From Erysipelotrichaceae bacterium (lineage in GTDB: Bacteria; Bacillota_I; Bacilli_A; Erysipelotrichales; Erysipelotrichaceae), in the NCBI GenBank assembly GCA_017561615.1, contig JAFZBT010000170.1, positions 1 through 7,865 of the forward strand: a DNA stretch of 7,865 nt, written 5' to 3'. The notes under the pieces were generated by a model that saw only the letters and a program-made list of their open reading frames with translations, made no database searches and was not told the DNA's origin. This document shows positions 1 to 5,424 of the stretch, piece after piece; position 1 is the first letter of the stretch, and every line of letters begins with the position of its first letter. The position numbers were made by a program, and so were the translations under genes.

Positions 1-1
1 C

Positions 2-376
2 GCTGAGCGCCATGACTATCAGCGCCTGCTGGCTGCCGGTATCAGGATCCCAAAGATGCTGGACATCGAGGAGGATAATGAAAGGCTGATCAAGCAGTAC
101 ATCGAAGGACCGACAATTCTTCAGTTGCTGAAAGAGGGAAAAAGCGCGGAAGCTTATCTGCCTCAGGTAAGAGCGATGGCGGAAAAGGCAAAAGCGGCTG
201 GGCTGAACATCGATTACTTTCCCTCCAACTTCGTCATCAGCGAAGGGCTTCTGTGGTACGTTGACTATGAATGCAACGGATACATGGAGCAGTGGAATTT
301 TGAAAACTGGGGCATCAGATACTGGTCGCAGACTGAAGAACTGCGTCAGTACCTGAGGGATAACAGCAGTGATTGA
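2..376 (+). CDS. Kinase-fold protein, Bud32/aminoglycoside-phosphotransferase-like (5' truncated)
   Basis: The reading frame is open from the left edge to TGA at 374-376, so 124 C-terminal residues are visible and the start lies outside the window. What is seen resembles the end of the N-lobe and the C-lobe of a small atypical protein kinase. There is a hinge-like QYIEGPT segment, then a catalytic-loop-like IDYFPSN (Asp at visible residue 71, Asn at 76, fitting DxxxxN), then YVDYE with an Asp (residue 88) where kinases carry the metal-binding DFG/DxE Asp. The C-terminus has the aromatic run YMEQWNFENWGIRYW. I recall similar short proteins in Bacillota annotated as Bud32-like kinases, but true Bud32 works in the KEOPS tRNA-modification complex, and that role is not supported here. 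The ATP-binding N-lobe cannot be checked. The gene ends 35 nt before asnA on the same strand, so they are probably co-transcribed. The substrate is unknown. Confidence 0.7.
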   Translation, partial: AERHDYQRLLAAGIRIPKMLDIEEDNERLIKQYIEGPTILQLLKEGKSAEAYLPQVRAMAEKAKAAGLNIDYFPSNFVISEGLLWYVDYECNGYMEQWNFENWGIRYWSQTEELRQYLRDNSSD

Positions 377-393
377 ATGGAGAATGATTCTTC

Positions 394-403
394 GGAAAGA
401 AGG
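394..403 (+). promoter_or_regulatory. Ribosome binding site of asnA
   Basis: GGAAAGAAGG ends 8 nt before the ATG at 412 and supports that start. The site lies in the 35-nt gap after the kinase-like gene. No promoter is evident in that gap, which favours read-through from the upstream gene. Confidence 0.7.
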
Positions 404-411
404 TTGGATAA

Positions 412-1398
412 ATGAATACGGAAAAGGAAATGGACCTGCTGCAGACGCAGATCGCCATCAAGTTCATCAAGGATACCTTTGAACGGCGGCTGGCGGAAGA
501 ACTGCATCTGACCAGAGTGTCAGCGCCGCTGATGGTCTTCAGCGACAGCGGTCTTAACGATAACCTTAACGGCTATGAGCGGCCGGTCAGCTTTGAAGTG
601 CCGGCTATCGGCAAAGAAGCTGAGATCGTGCACTCTTTGGCCAAGTGGAAGCGTCTGGCCCTGAAGGAATACGGCTTGAGAAGATTCAAGGGAATCTATA
701 CGGACATGAACGCCATCAGAAGGGATGAGCAGCTGGACAACATCCACTCCATCTACGTCGACCAGTGGGACTGGGAGAAGGTAATCAACGAAGAAGACCG
801 CACGCTGTCTTTCCTGGAAGGGACCGTCAGCATGATCATGAACGCCGTCATCGATACCCAGAAGGCTCTGATCGACCAGTATCCTTTCCTGCAGCCGGCG
901 ATCAGCCATAATGTGCTGTTCATCACTTCCCAGCAGCTGCTGGACCGCTATCCGCATCTGAATCCCCGTCAGAGGGAAGATGAGATCTGCCGGCAGTACG
1001 GCACGGTCTTCGTCGAACAGATCGGCGCGCCGCTGTCAGACGGTCAACCCCATGACGGCCGGGCTCCCGACTATGACGACTGGCAGCTCAACGGTGACCT
1101 TTTGACCTGGTATCAGCCGCTTGAAAGAAGCGTGGAGATCAGTTCCATGGGCATCCGGGTCAGCCCGGAAAGCCTGATCAGCCAGCTGACAGCCGCCGGC
1201 TGTCCGGACAGACTGCAGCTGCCCTTCCACAGGGCTCTGGCAGCTGGACAGCTGCCGCTGACGATGGGCGGAGGTATCGGTCAGTCGAGACTGTGTCTGC
1301 TGATGCTCAACAAGGTACACATCGGCGAGGTCCAGTCAAGCCTGTGGCCTCAGCAGATGATCGATCAGTGCCGCGAAGAAGGCATTGAACTGTTATAG
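412..1398 (+). CDS. asnA: Aspartate--ammonia ligase (asparagine synthetase A)
   Basis: AsnA makes asparagine from aspartate, ammonia and ATP (releasing AMP and PPi) in the cytoplasm. It has the class II aminoacyl-tRNA synthetase fold. The 328-aa product is close to the usual length of about 330. Family motifs in order are NDNLNG (residues 49-54), HSLAKWKR (74-81), DMNAIRRDE (98-106), YVDQWDWE (115-122), RAPDYDDW (217-224), LNGDLLTW (226-233), SSMGIRV (244-250), GGGIGQSR (286-293) and HIGEVQSSLWP (303-313). By my alignment D50, K80, R103 and Q118 match the aspartate-contacting D46, K77, R100 and Q116 of the E. coli enzyme. Between DYDDW and LNGD about ten residues present in E. coli AsnA are missing, leaving a shorter loop. 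The start is supported by a ribosome site 8 nt upstream. The gene probably shares a transcript with the preceding kinase-like gene and is followed by a hairpin terminator. No T-box leader is visible, but the operon promoter is outside the window. Confidence 0.97.
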   Translation: MNTEKEMDLLQTQIAIKFIKDTFERRLAEELHLTRVSAPLMVFSDSGLNDNLNGYERPVSFEVPAIGKEAEIVHSLAKWKRLALKEYGLRRFKGIYTDMNAIRRDEQLDNIHSIYVDQWDWEKVINEEDRTLSFLEGTVSMIMNAVIDTQKALIDQYPFLQPAISHNVLFITSQQLLDRYPHLNPRQREDEICRQYGTVFVEQIGAPLSDGQPHDGRAPDYDDWQLNGDLLTWYQPLERSVEISSMGIRVSPESLISQLTAAGCPDRLQLPFHRALAAGQLPLTMGGGIGQSRLCLLMLNKVHIGEVQSSLWPQQMIDQCREEGIELL

Positions 1399-1415
1399 GA
1401 TCGCTTACTGAAACA

Positions 1416-1446
1416 AACGAAAATGCACCTTCGGGTGCTTTTCGTT
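1416..1446 (+). terminator. Intrinsic terminator of the kinase-asnA operon
   Basis: GCACC (1425-1429) pairs with GGTGC (1434-1438) around a TTCG loop closed by C-G, the hyperstable UUCG tetraloop. The stem continues as AACGAAAA (1416-1423) with TTTTCGTT (1439-1446), with T1424 bulged, and is followed by a T-rich tail. It starts 18 nt after the asnA stop. The arms also give T-rich sequence on the minus strand, so it may back up termination of the convergent protease operon. Confidence 0.85.
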
Positions 1447-1482
1447 ATCTTTCTTTCACCGGCCCATGCAAGGCCGTAAGAA

Positions 1483-1503
1483 AGCCCGGCATCATACCGG
1501 GCT
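1483..1503 (-). terminator. Probable terminator of the zinc-finger/protease operon
   Basis: AGCCCGG (1483-1489) pairs with CCGGGCT (1497-1503) around a 7-nt loop. Read on the minus strand it begins 13 nt past the protease stop codon and is followed by TTTCTTA, a short U tract. A second small hairpin, CGGCC (1460-1464) with GGCCG (1472-1476), lies just beyond. The U tract is weak, so the efficient stop may rely on the bidirectional hairpin at 1416-1446. Confidence 0.65.
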
Positions 1504-1515
1504 GTTCAGGGATGA

Positions 1516-3750
1516 CTATTTGCCGATCGGCGTTGTCCAGTAGGTCTGGTGGTAGATGTCAGTGAACTGATAGGTAGCCAGAACCTTGTAATCGGAGATG
1601 TCGATGTCACCGATGTGGATCGTGCCGTTGATGATAAACGGATCATTGAGGATGTAGCTGTCAACGAAGTTGCCGTTGTAGTCATAGTAGTCGCATACGA
1701 ACTGCAGTTCGTCGCCGTCCTTCAGGCCAGGCAGTTCCTCATTGTCACCGGTTCCGGTGAAATTCTTGGCGACTACCGGTTCATCATAGATGTAGGTGGC
1801 TCCGGCAACGACGCCCTTCGGATTCTCATTGGTGAAGCTCAGAAGCAGGTGAGCCTTCTCACCGTTCAGCAGCACGGGTACGTAGCCGTTGATGGTGTAC
1901 TGGGAACCGTCTTCATTGTAGGTCGAATCGGTGTAGTAGTAGGGAACGACTGTCCAGTTGGCTTCGTCACAGCTTAAGGCCAGCCAGGTCTTGCCGCCGT
2001 CTTCCTTCAGGGCATTGCCCTCGATGGTGTAGGTGTCGTCGCAGCCCAGGTCAATGTAGCCCTTGCCGTCATCGACGAAGACGTTGAGGACGAGTTCATC
2101 TACCAGTGCCCACTGTTCATTGGTCAGCTCGATCTTGCCGTCCTTCCAGGTCAGGTCCGCGTCGAAGTGGTTCTTGCTGATGTATTCAGCCAGCGGCTGG
2201 ACATCGGCATCGCGGCCGAACAGCAGGTTCAGTCCGAGTTCATACAGCGGGTTGTAGCTGCCGGTTGATGAGGACTGGTTGCTCAGTCCGCCGCCCAGGA
2301 AGGCGCCCAGCAGTGAGGATATCAGGTCAACGGAGGTCTGAGAACTGTATGAATCGGTGGAATAGCTGCCGGACAGTGATGACAGCGGATTGGTGCTGCC
2401 GCCTGAGGATACCTGTCCGCTGGTCTGGTAGTTGACGAAGTTGCGGACCACGGCAGTGTAGTTGGCGTCCATGTCCAGTTCATCGTAGTTCTTCAGAACG
2501 TTGTTGACGTACTTGGTGCTGTTGTACGGGAAGTAGATGGAAATGCCATAGGAGTTGGACATTGACGTGGAGACGTTGTTGTACTTGACGGCACTTAACA
2601 GCGCTTCGGTCAGAGCCTTGCCTTCGGCAGTATTGATGTTGCTGGCCAGGTCAACGAAGTCGACCATGTCGACGCCCTGGGAGGTACCGAATTCACGGCT
2701 GTTCTTGCGGGCGTTGGCCACTGTCCTGTACTGGGAGTTCTTCAGCAGTTCGTTGGCGGACTGGGAGAAGGCGCTCAGTTTGGATGGTACTGTGTTTTCC
2801 AGTTCGGCCAGGTCAATGATCGACAGGGTAGCAACCTGCTGCGGTACGTCCTTGGCGGTCTGGGAAACGAAGGTGTCGATGATGTTCTTGCCGATTTCCA
2901 GCGTCGGCATGGAAGTGTTCTTGGAAAGAGCGGTCAGCCAGTCGGTGTAGTACCAGCCGATGCCCGGCTCAACTTCCTCGGAAGCGATCATGTAGTCGGC
3001 ATGGGGTGCCAGCATCAGAGCGTTCTCCAGGGTAGCCATCAGGCAGGCGTCAAAACCGACGAAGTCGAACTTGATTCCCGCATGGGTCAGAGCCTCATCG
3101 ATCTTGGCGGGGCTCATCGGTCCGTTGTTGGGATACTTCTCATCGTGGCCGTAGCCGCCGACGGAACCTGAACCGTGGTCCCAGAAGATCAGGCCGTAAC
3201 GGTCTGCTTCGTAGTTTTCGATGCAGTAGTCAAGGAAGCTCTCCAGGGTATTGTTGTTGGTCATGGCCGCTGCGCCGGCGTTGTCGACCAGACGGTCAGC
3301 CTGGCCGCCGTTGAGTATGCGGTAGATCTGGTTTACCTTGGTGGAGATGATCTGGCCGTTGCCTAAGTGCCACTGCTGGCAGCCGCCGGTATAGATCAGC
3401 AGGTTGATGTTATCGGAGATCGTGGCCTTGGCCATCTCGGTAATGTCATAGGTAGCCATCTTGCCGCGGCTTTCCAGGTCGGTGCCGCACATGTAGATCA
3501 TGATGGTGAAGACATCCTTGCCGTTGCCGACGATGTCCGTGTACTTTTCCCGGGAACCGGCAGCGACATTGGTGTTCATCTGCTTGGTGTTGTCGCCGTG
3601 CGTCCAGCTGGCGGTGTTGTAGTAGTTGCTGTAGCCGAAGCCTCTGGTAGGATCATCATCGGGCTTCTTGGTGCAGCCGCTGAAGCTGAACAGAACAAGC
3701 AGGACTGCCAGAAGAGCAGTCAGCGTTCTGAAGGTCCTATTTTTCTTCAT
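1516..3750 (-). CDS. Clostripain-family (C11) cysteine peptidase, secreted lipoprotein
   Basis: This is a 744-aa predicted surface protease. Residues 1-26 form a lipoprotein signal (MKKNRTFRTL, a hydrophobic core, then FSGC with the lipidated Cys at 26). Residues about 77-440 match clan CD peptidase family C11: IMIYMCGTDLE (83-93), IFWDHGSGS (188-196) with the catalytic His at 192, and FDACLMAT (233-240) with the nucleophile Cys at 236, ending in YGISIYFPY (401-409). Family members cut after Arg or Lys and often self-activate; the specificity here is inferred. Residues about 442-500 are a Ser/Gly-rich linker, and 501-744 form an acidic, aromatic-rich beta-type C-terminal region I do not recognise. 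The start at 3750 is preferred over a TTG at 3792 because it begins directly at the charged n-region of the signal peptide, has AAGGAAGG 11 nt upstream, and overlaps the preceding gene by only 14 nt. It is the last gene of a three-gene operon. Confidence is high for the family; the biological target is unknown. Confidence 0.93.
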   Translation of the reverse strand: MKKNRTFRTLTALLAVLLVLFSFSGCTKKPDDDPTRGFGYSNYYNTASWTHGDNTKQMNTNVAAGSREKYTDIVGNGKDVFTIMIYMCGTDLESRGKMATYDITEMAKATISDNINLLIYTGGCQQWHLGNGQIISTKVNQIYRILNGGQADRLVDNAGAAAMTNNNTLESFLDYCIENYEADRYGLIFWDHGSGSVGGYGHDEKYPNNGPMSPAKIDEALTHAGIKFDFVGFDACLMATLENALMLAPHADYMIASEEVEPGIGWYYTDWLTALSKNTSMPTLEIGKNIIDTFVSQTAKDVPQQVATLSIIDLAELENTVPSKLSAFSQSANELLKNSQYRTVANARKNSREFGTSQGVDMVDFVDLASNINTAEGKALTEALLSAVKYNNVSTSMSNSYGISIYFPYNSTKYVNNVLKNYDELDMDANYTAVVRNFVNYQTSGQVSSGGSTNPLSSLSGSYSTDSYSSQTSVDLISSLLGAFLGGGLSNQSSSTGSYNPLYELGLNLLFGRDADVQPLAEYISKNHFDADLTWKDGKIELTNEQWALVDELVLNVFVDDGKGYIDLGCDDTYTIEGNALKEDGGKTWLALSCDEANWTVVPYYYTDSTYNEDGSQYTINGYVPVLLNGEKAHLLLSFTNENPKGVVAGATYIYDEPVVAKNFTGTGDNEELPGLKDGDELQFVCDYYDYNGNFVDSYILNDPFIINGTIHIGDIDISDYKVLATYQFTDIYHQTYWTTPIGK

Positions 3751-3961
3751 TTTCCGCAATGCCTTCCTTGACGTCTTCAATGACGTCTTCAATTACATCT
3801 TCTATTACTTCTTTCTTGCCGGAAAAGAAACTGAAAAGTCCGGACAGGAAACCGGTCGGGCGGTTTGCGGACTTGGTCTGACCCAGTCCCTCGGCGCTTC
3901 TTTCGATCTTTCCCTTTCCTTCAACGATGTTCTTTTCTCTGCCTTTCTTGAATTCAGTCAT
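3737..3961 (-). CDS. Small acidic-repeat protein of unknown function (74 aa)
   Basis: I do not recognise this gene. Its reality rests on an excellent AAGGAGGT ribosome site 8 nt before the ATG and on its tight placement between two co-directional genes: that ribosome site contains the upstream stop codon, and its own end overlaps the protease start by 14 nt. The protein has a charged N-terminal half (residues 1-34, many Lys, Glu and Gly), a short hydrophobic stretch GFLSGLFSFFSG (37-48) that is too short for a normal transmembrane helix but could be an amphipathic membrane-contacting segment, and an acidic tail with three V-I-E-D repeats (52-63) ending in NEEK. There is no signal peptide, so it is probably cytoplasmic or at the inner membrane face. 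It could be a regulator or partner of the operon's other products, but nothing in the sequence proves that. Confidence 0.75.
   Translation of the reverse strand: MTEFKKGREKNIVEGKGKIERSAEGLGQTKSANRPTGFLSGLFSFFSGKKEVIEDVIEDVIEDVKEGIAENEEK
3762..3769 (-). promoter_or_regulatory. Ribosome binding site deciding the protease start
   Basis: On the minus strand AAGGAAGG lies 11 nt before the ATG at 3750, within the coding sequence of the 74-aa gene. It supports the 3750 start and suggests translational coupling, because ribosomes finishing the small gene stop 14 nt inside the protease gene. The spacing is slightly long. Confidence 0.55.
3769..3804 (-). repeat. 12-bp in-frame tandem repeat encoding (V/I)-I-E-D units
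   Basis: Two identical 12-bp units (plus strand TGACGTCTTCAA, 3769-3780 and 3781-3792) are followed by a diverged third (TTACATCTTCTA, 3793-3804) and a remnant. On the minus strand they encode the repeated V-I-E-D tetrapeptide of the 74-aa protein. As 12 is a multiple of three, gain or loss of a unit would keep that frame. The repeat lies directly upstream of the protease ribosome site. Confidence 0.85.
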
Positions 3962-3969
3962 GATACAAT

Positions 3970-3977
3970 ACCTCCTT
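3970..3977 (-). promoter_or_regulatory. Ribosome binding site of the 74-aa gene, overlapping the upstream stop codon
   Basis: Minus-strand AAGGAGGT is 8 nt before the ATG at 3961. Its first bases are shared with the TAA stop (3976-3978) of the zinc-finger gene, an arrangement typical of translational coupling. Confidence 0.9.
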
Positions 3978-4524
3978 ATATGCTAACTAATTCCTTTATC
4001 TTGTCCAGATACTCGTAGGCCAGATCCATGGCCTGCTGGTATGCTTCTATGTTGACGTCGGTCTTCGGGAAGGTGTTGGTCATGAATTCCACGCACTTGA
4101 AGCGGAAATCATGGAGGAATACCTTGACGAAGATGTCAACATAGTCGGCATCTTTCTTGTTGTACTGCTTTGTGATCTGCAGCTTTTCCACCGCGCTCAG
4201 CGGTATGATGTCGGCGTTCTGCCTGACGGCATCCTTGCCCTTGACAAACAGGATGTTCTTCTTGTCCTGGTCACAGTAGAGATCGTACTTGCCGTCAATC
4301 ACCTTGCTGATCTTCAGATCCTTGAGGGCTTCCGCATTGGCCTTGCGGTATTCGATGTGCTCGTTAAGCTGCTGCAGGCTCATCTGCGCCACTTCCTCCT
4401 TGGTGAGAAACGGCGAGAGCAGAGCGGCGCAGTTGCGGCAGATCGTTCCTTCCGCGCAGGCCAGCGAGCCGTAAGGCGTCAGAGGCTGGTGGCACAGAGA
4501 ACACTCTCCGAATACATTGCTCAT
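3976..4524 (-). CDS. DUF4428-like zinc-finger protein
   Basis: This is a 182-aa soluble protein without a signal peptide. The N-terminus holds a Cys-rich zinc-ribbon-like module: CSLC (Cys 8 and 11), a lone Cys 23, and CRNC (Cys 29 and 32). The pattern CxxC-(17)-CxxC followed by a helical KEEVAQMSLQQLNEHIEYR stretch resembles the DUF4428 family, whose role is not established. Residues about 72-150 look like a beta-rich domain (VIDGKYDLYCD, NILFVKGKDAV, YVDIFVKVFLHDFRFKCVEF), reminiscent of PH-like domains, followed by a C-terminal helix. It probably binds one zinc and may act as an adaptor or sensor. The start has AGAGGAGA 6 nt upstream and an extended -10 promoter about 28 nt upstream. It is the first gene of the operon with the 74-aa protein and the C11 protease. 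The DUF4428 assignment is from memory of the Cys pattern and is not certain. Confidence 0.85.
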   Translation of the reverse strand: MSNVFGECSLCHQPLTPYGSLACAEGTICRNCAALLSPFLTKEEVAQMSLQQLNEHIEYRKANAEALKDLKISKVIDGKYDLYCDQDKKNILFVKGKDAVRQNADIIPLSAVEKLQITKQYNKKDADYVDIFVKVFLHDFRFKCVEFMTNTFPKTDVNIEAYQQAMDLAYEYLDKIKELVSI

Positions 4525-4551
4525 TTTTAATCTCCTCTAATAACTGAATAT

Positions 4552-4578
4552 ATTCTAGCACAATCGGACCTCAGTCAA
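4552..4578 (-). promoter_or_regulatory. Promoter of the zinc-finger/small-protein/protease operon
   Basis: On the minus strand TTGACT (4573-4578) and TAGAAT (4552-4557) are separated by 15 bp. The -10 box is preceded by TGC, making an extended TGnTAGAAT element that can compensate for the short spacer. The predicted transcription start near 4545 leaves a leader of about 21 nt. Confidence 0.65.
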
Positions 4579-4611
4579 TACATTTTTCGCATTTTTTATA
4601 AGGTACCTTAA

Positions 4612-4644
4612 CAAAAAAGCCGCAAAATGCGACGGAAATGCGGC
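4612..4644 (-). terminator. Orphan intrinsic-terminator-like hairpin on the minus strand
   Basis: GCCGCA (4619-4624) pairs with TGCGGC (4639-4644) across a 14-nt loop. Read on the minus strand the stem is followed by TTTTTTG (4612-4618), a good U tract. No minus-strand gene lies immediately upstream, so it would stop antisense transcription crossing the hydrolase gene and shield the operon promoter at 4552-4578. The plus-strand tail (CTCTGTCTTTTT) is poorer. Confidence 0.55.
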
Positions 4645-4667
4645 CTCTGTCTTTTTCCGGACCCTGA

Positions 4668-4696
4668 TTGTAAGAAAAAGGCGTTTATGCTAAATT
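4668..4696 (+). promoter_or_regulatory. Promoter of the metallo-hydrolase gene
   Basis: TTGTAA (4668-4673) is exactly 17 bp from TAAATT (4691-4696), which is preceded by TGC to give an extended -10. The expected start of transcription, about 7 nt downstream, is at or next to the ATG at 4703, predicting a leaderless mRNA. Confidence 0.6.
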
Positions 4697-4702
4697 GAAT
4701 TC

Positions 4703-5386
4703 ATGAAACTGGAAAAGATAAGCAATGACATCTATCTGTATCCCTTTGAGGAAGCGCGCGACCGTCCCGCACTGTCGCTGATCTGCGGCAAAAGGCTCAC
4801 CCTTGCCATAGATCCCGGGCATTCCAGAGAACACGTGGAAGAGTTCTATGATGCCGTGAAGAAAGCCGGTCTGCCACTTCCGGACATTACCGTTCTTACG
4901 CACTGGCATTGGGATCACAGCTTCGGCATTCATGCCGTCCACGGCATCACCGCGGCCGAGAGAAGAAGCTTGAAGAAACTGGATGAGATAAAGGACGACG
5001 AAGGCTTCATTAGAGAACTGATGAATACCAACGAGTATTTCGCCAGAGAATTTGCCTGCCAGAAGGTCTGCGTTGAACTGCCGCAGCTGGTCTTTGACGA
5101 TGCCCTGAACATTGATCTGGGCAATCTGCACGCCCACTGTTTCCACGTGCCTTCCGCGCATACGGATGACTGCACCTGCATTCTGATCGAAGAAGAAGGA
5201 ATCATCTATCTCGGCGACTGCATTTCCGGCGTCTACCCCGACTGGGTGATCGATTCGGTTCCCTACCGCCAGCTGATCGAAGTGCTGAGAAGCACGGACT
5301 TCCGCCTGGCTGTCGGCTCTCACTGGCCGCCCTTTGGCCGTGACGAGTTGTTTGCCCATCTTGAGGAAGAACTTCAGACCGAATAG
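4703..5386 (+). CDS. Metallo-beta-lactamase-fold hydrolase
   Basis: A 227-aa cytoplasmic metallo-hydrolase. The full two-metal ligand set is visible: THWHWDH gives His67, His69, Asp71 and His72, SAHTDDC gives His153, YLGDC gives Asp172 and GSHWPP gives His207. The order and spacing are those of the glyoxalase II/MBL superfamily. The size fits a single-domain hydrolase. The substrate (thioester, lactone, phosphodiester or other) cannot be read from the sequence, so I give no specific enzyme name. The ATG at 4703 is nearly forced: an in-frame TAA lies at 4691-4693 and the next Met is residue 107, beyond the first metal motif. No ribosome site precedes it; the nearest purine run (AAAAAGG, ending at 4682) is 20 nt away. 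It is transcribed alone, divergent from the protease operon and convergent with the cohesin-like gene. A long antisense frame over it is a shadow. Confidence 0.93.
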   Translation: MKLEKISNDIYLYPFEEARDRPALSLICGKRLTLAIDPGHSREHVEEFYDAVKKAGLPLPDITVLTHWHWDHSFGIHAVHGITAAERRSLKKLDEIKDDEGFIRELMNTNEYFAREFACQKVCVELPQLVFDDALNIDLGNLHAHCFHVPSAHTDDCTCILIEEEGIIYLGDCISGVYPDWVIDSVPYRQLIEVLRSTDFRLAVGSHWPPFGRDELFAHLEEELQTE

Positions 5387-5414
5387 AAAGAATGGCATGG
5401 GCCATTCTTTTTTC
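5387..5414. terminator. Bidirectional terminator between hydrolase and cohesin-like genes
   Basis: AAAGAATGGC (5387-5396) pairs perfectly with GCCATTCTTT (5401-5410) around an ATGG loop and is followed by TTTT. It begins directly after the hydrolase stop. On the minus strand it lies 11 nt after the cohesin-like gene's stop and is followed by a T-rich stretch, so it probably serves both convergent genes. Confidence 0.9.
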
Positions 5415-5424
5415 GTTATTCCTC

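Larger units (their letters stand above)
4525..4702. other. Divergent intergenic region with palindrome and repeated AAATGCG motifs
   Basis: These 178 nt separate the minus-strand operon from the plus-strand hydrolase gene. Besides the two promoters, they contain a perfect 12-bp palindrome TAAGGTACCTTA (4599-4610), an orphan hairpin (4619-4644), AAATGCG in direct repeat one helical turn apart (4625-4631 and 4636-4642) and an inverted copy CGCATTT (4588-4594). The palindrome is a plausible operator for a dimeric regulator, placed between the two -35 boxes; this is inference. No small ORF with a ribosome site is evident. Confidence 0.5.

Noticed and set aside
56..376. ATG at 56 as a complete 106-aa gene start
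   Set aside because: The frame is open to the left edge and the upstream residues (RLLAAGIRIPKML) continue the kinase-like homology, so the ATG is internal.
520..1320. Minus-strand frames of 145 and 94 aa opposite asnA
   Set aside because: They are shadows of the highly conserved asnA codons, with no ribosome sites and no recognisable domains.
1549..3771. Several plus-strand frames of 63-142 aa opposite the protease gene
   Set aside because: Repetitive Val/Asp or Ser-rich composition typical of antisense frames; the minus strand encodes a coherent signal peptide and peptidase.
3751..3792. TTG at 3792 as the start of the C11 protease (758 aa)
   Set aside because: It would place 14 extra residues before a standard lipoprotein signal peptide and overlap the small gene by 56 nt. 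The ATG at 3750 has a ribosome site and the correct n-region.
4111..4530. 139-aa plus-strand frame opposite the zinc-finger gene
   Set aside because: The minus strand has a Cys-rich module, ribosome site and promoter; the opposing frame has none.
4685..5398. 237-aa antisense reading frame, slightly longer than the hydrolase gene it covers
   Set aside because: No recognisable motif or ribosome site, low-complexity mirrored composition, and the plus-strand frame carries the complete metal-ligand set of the metallo-beta-lactamase fold.
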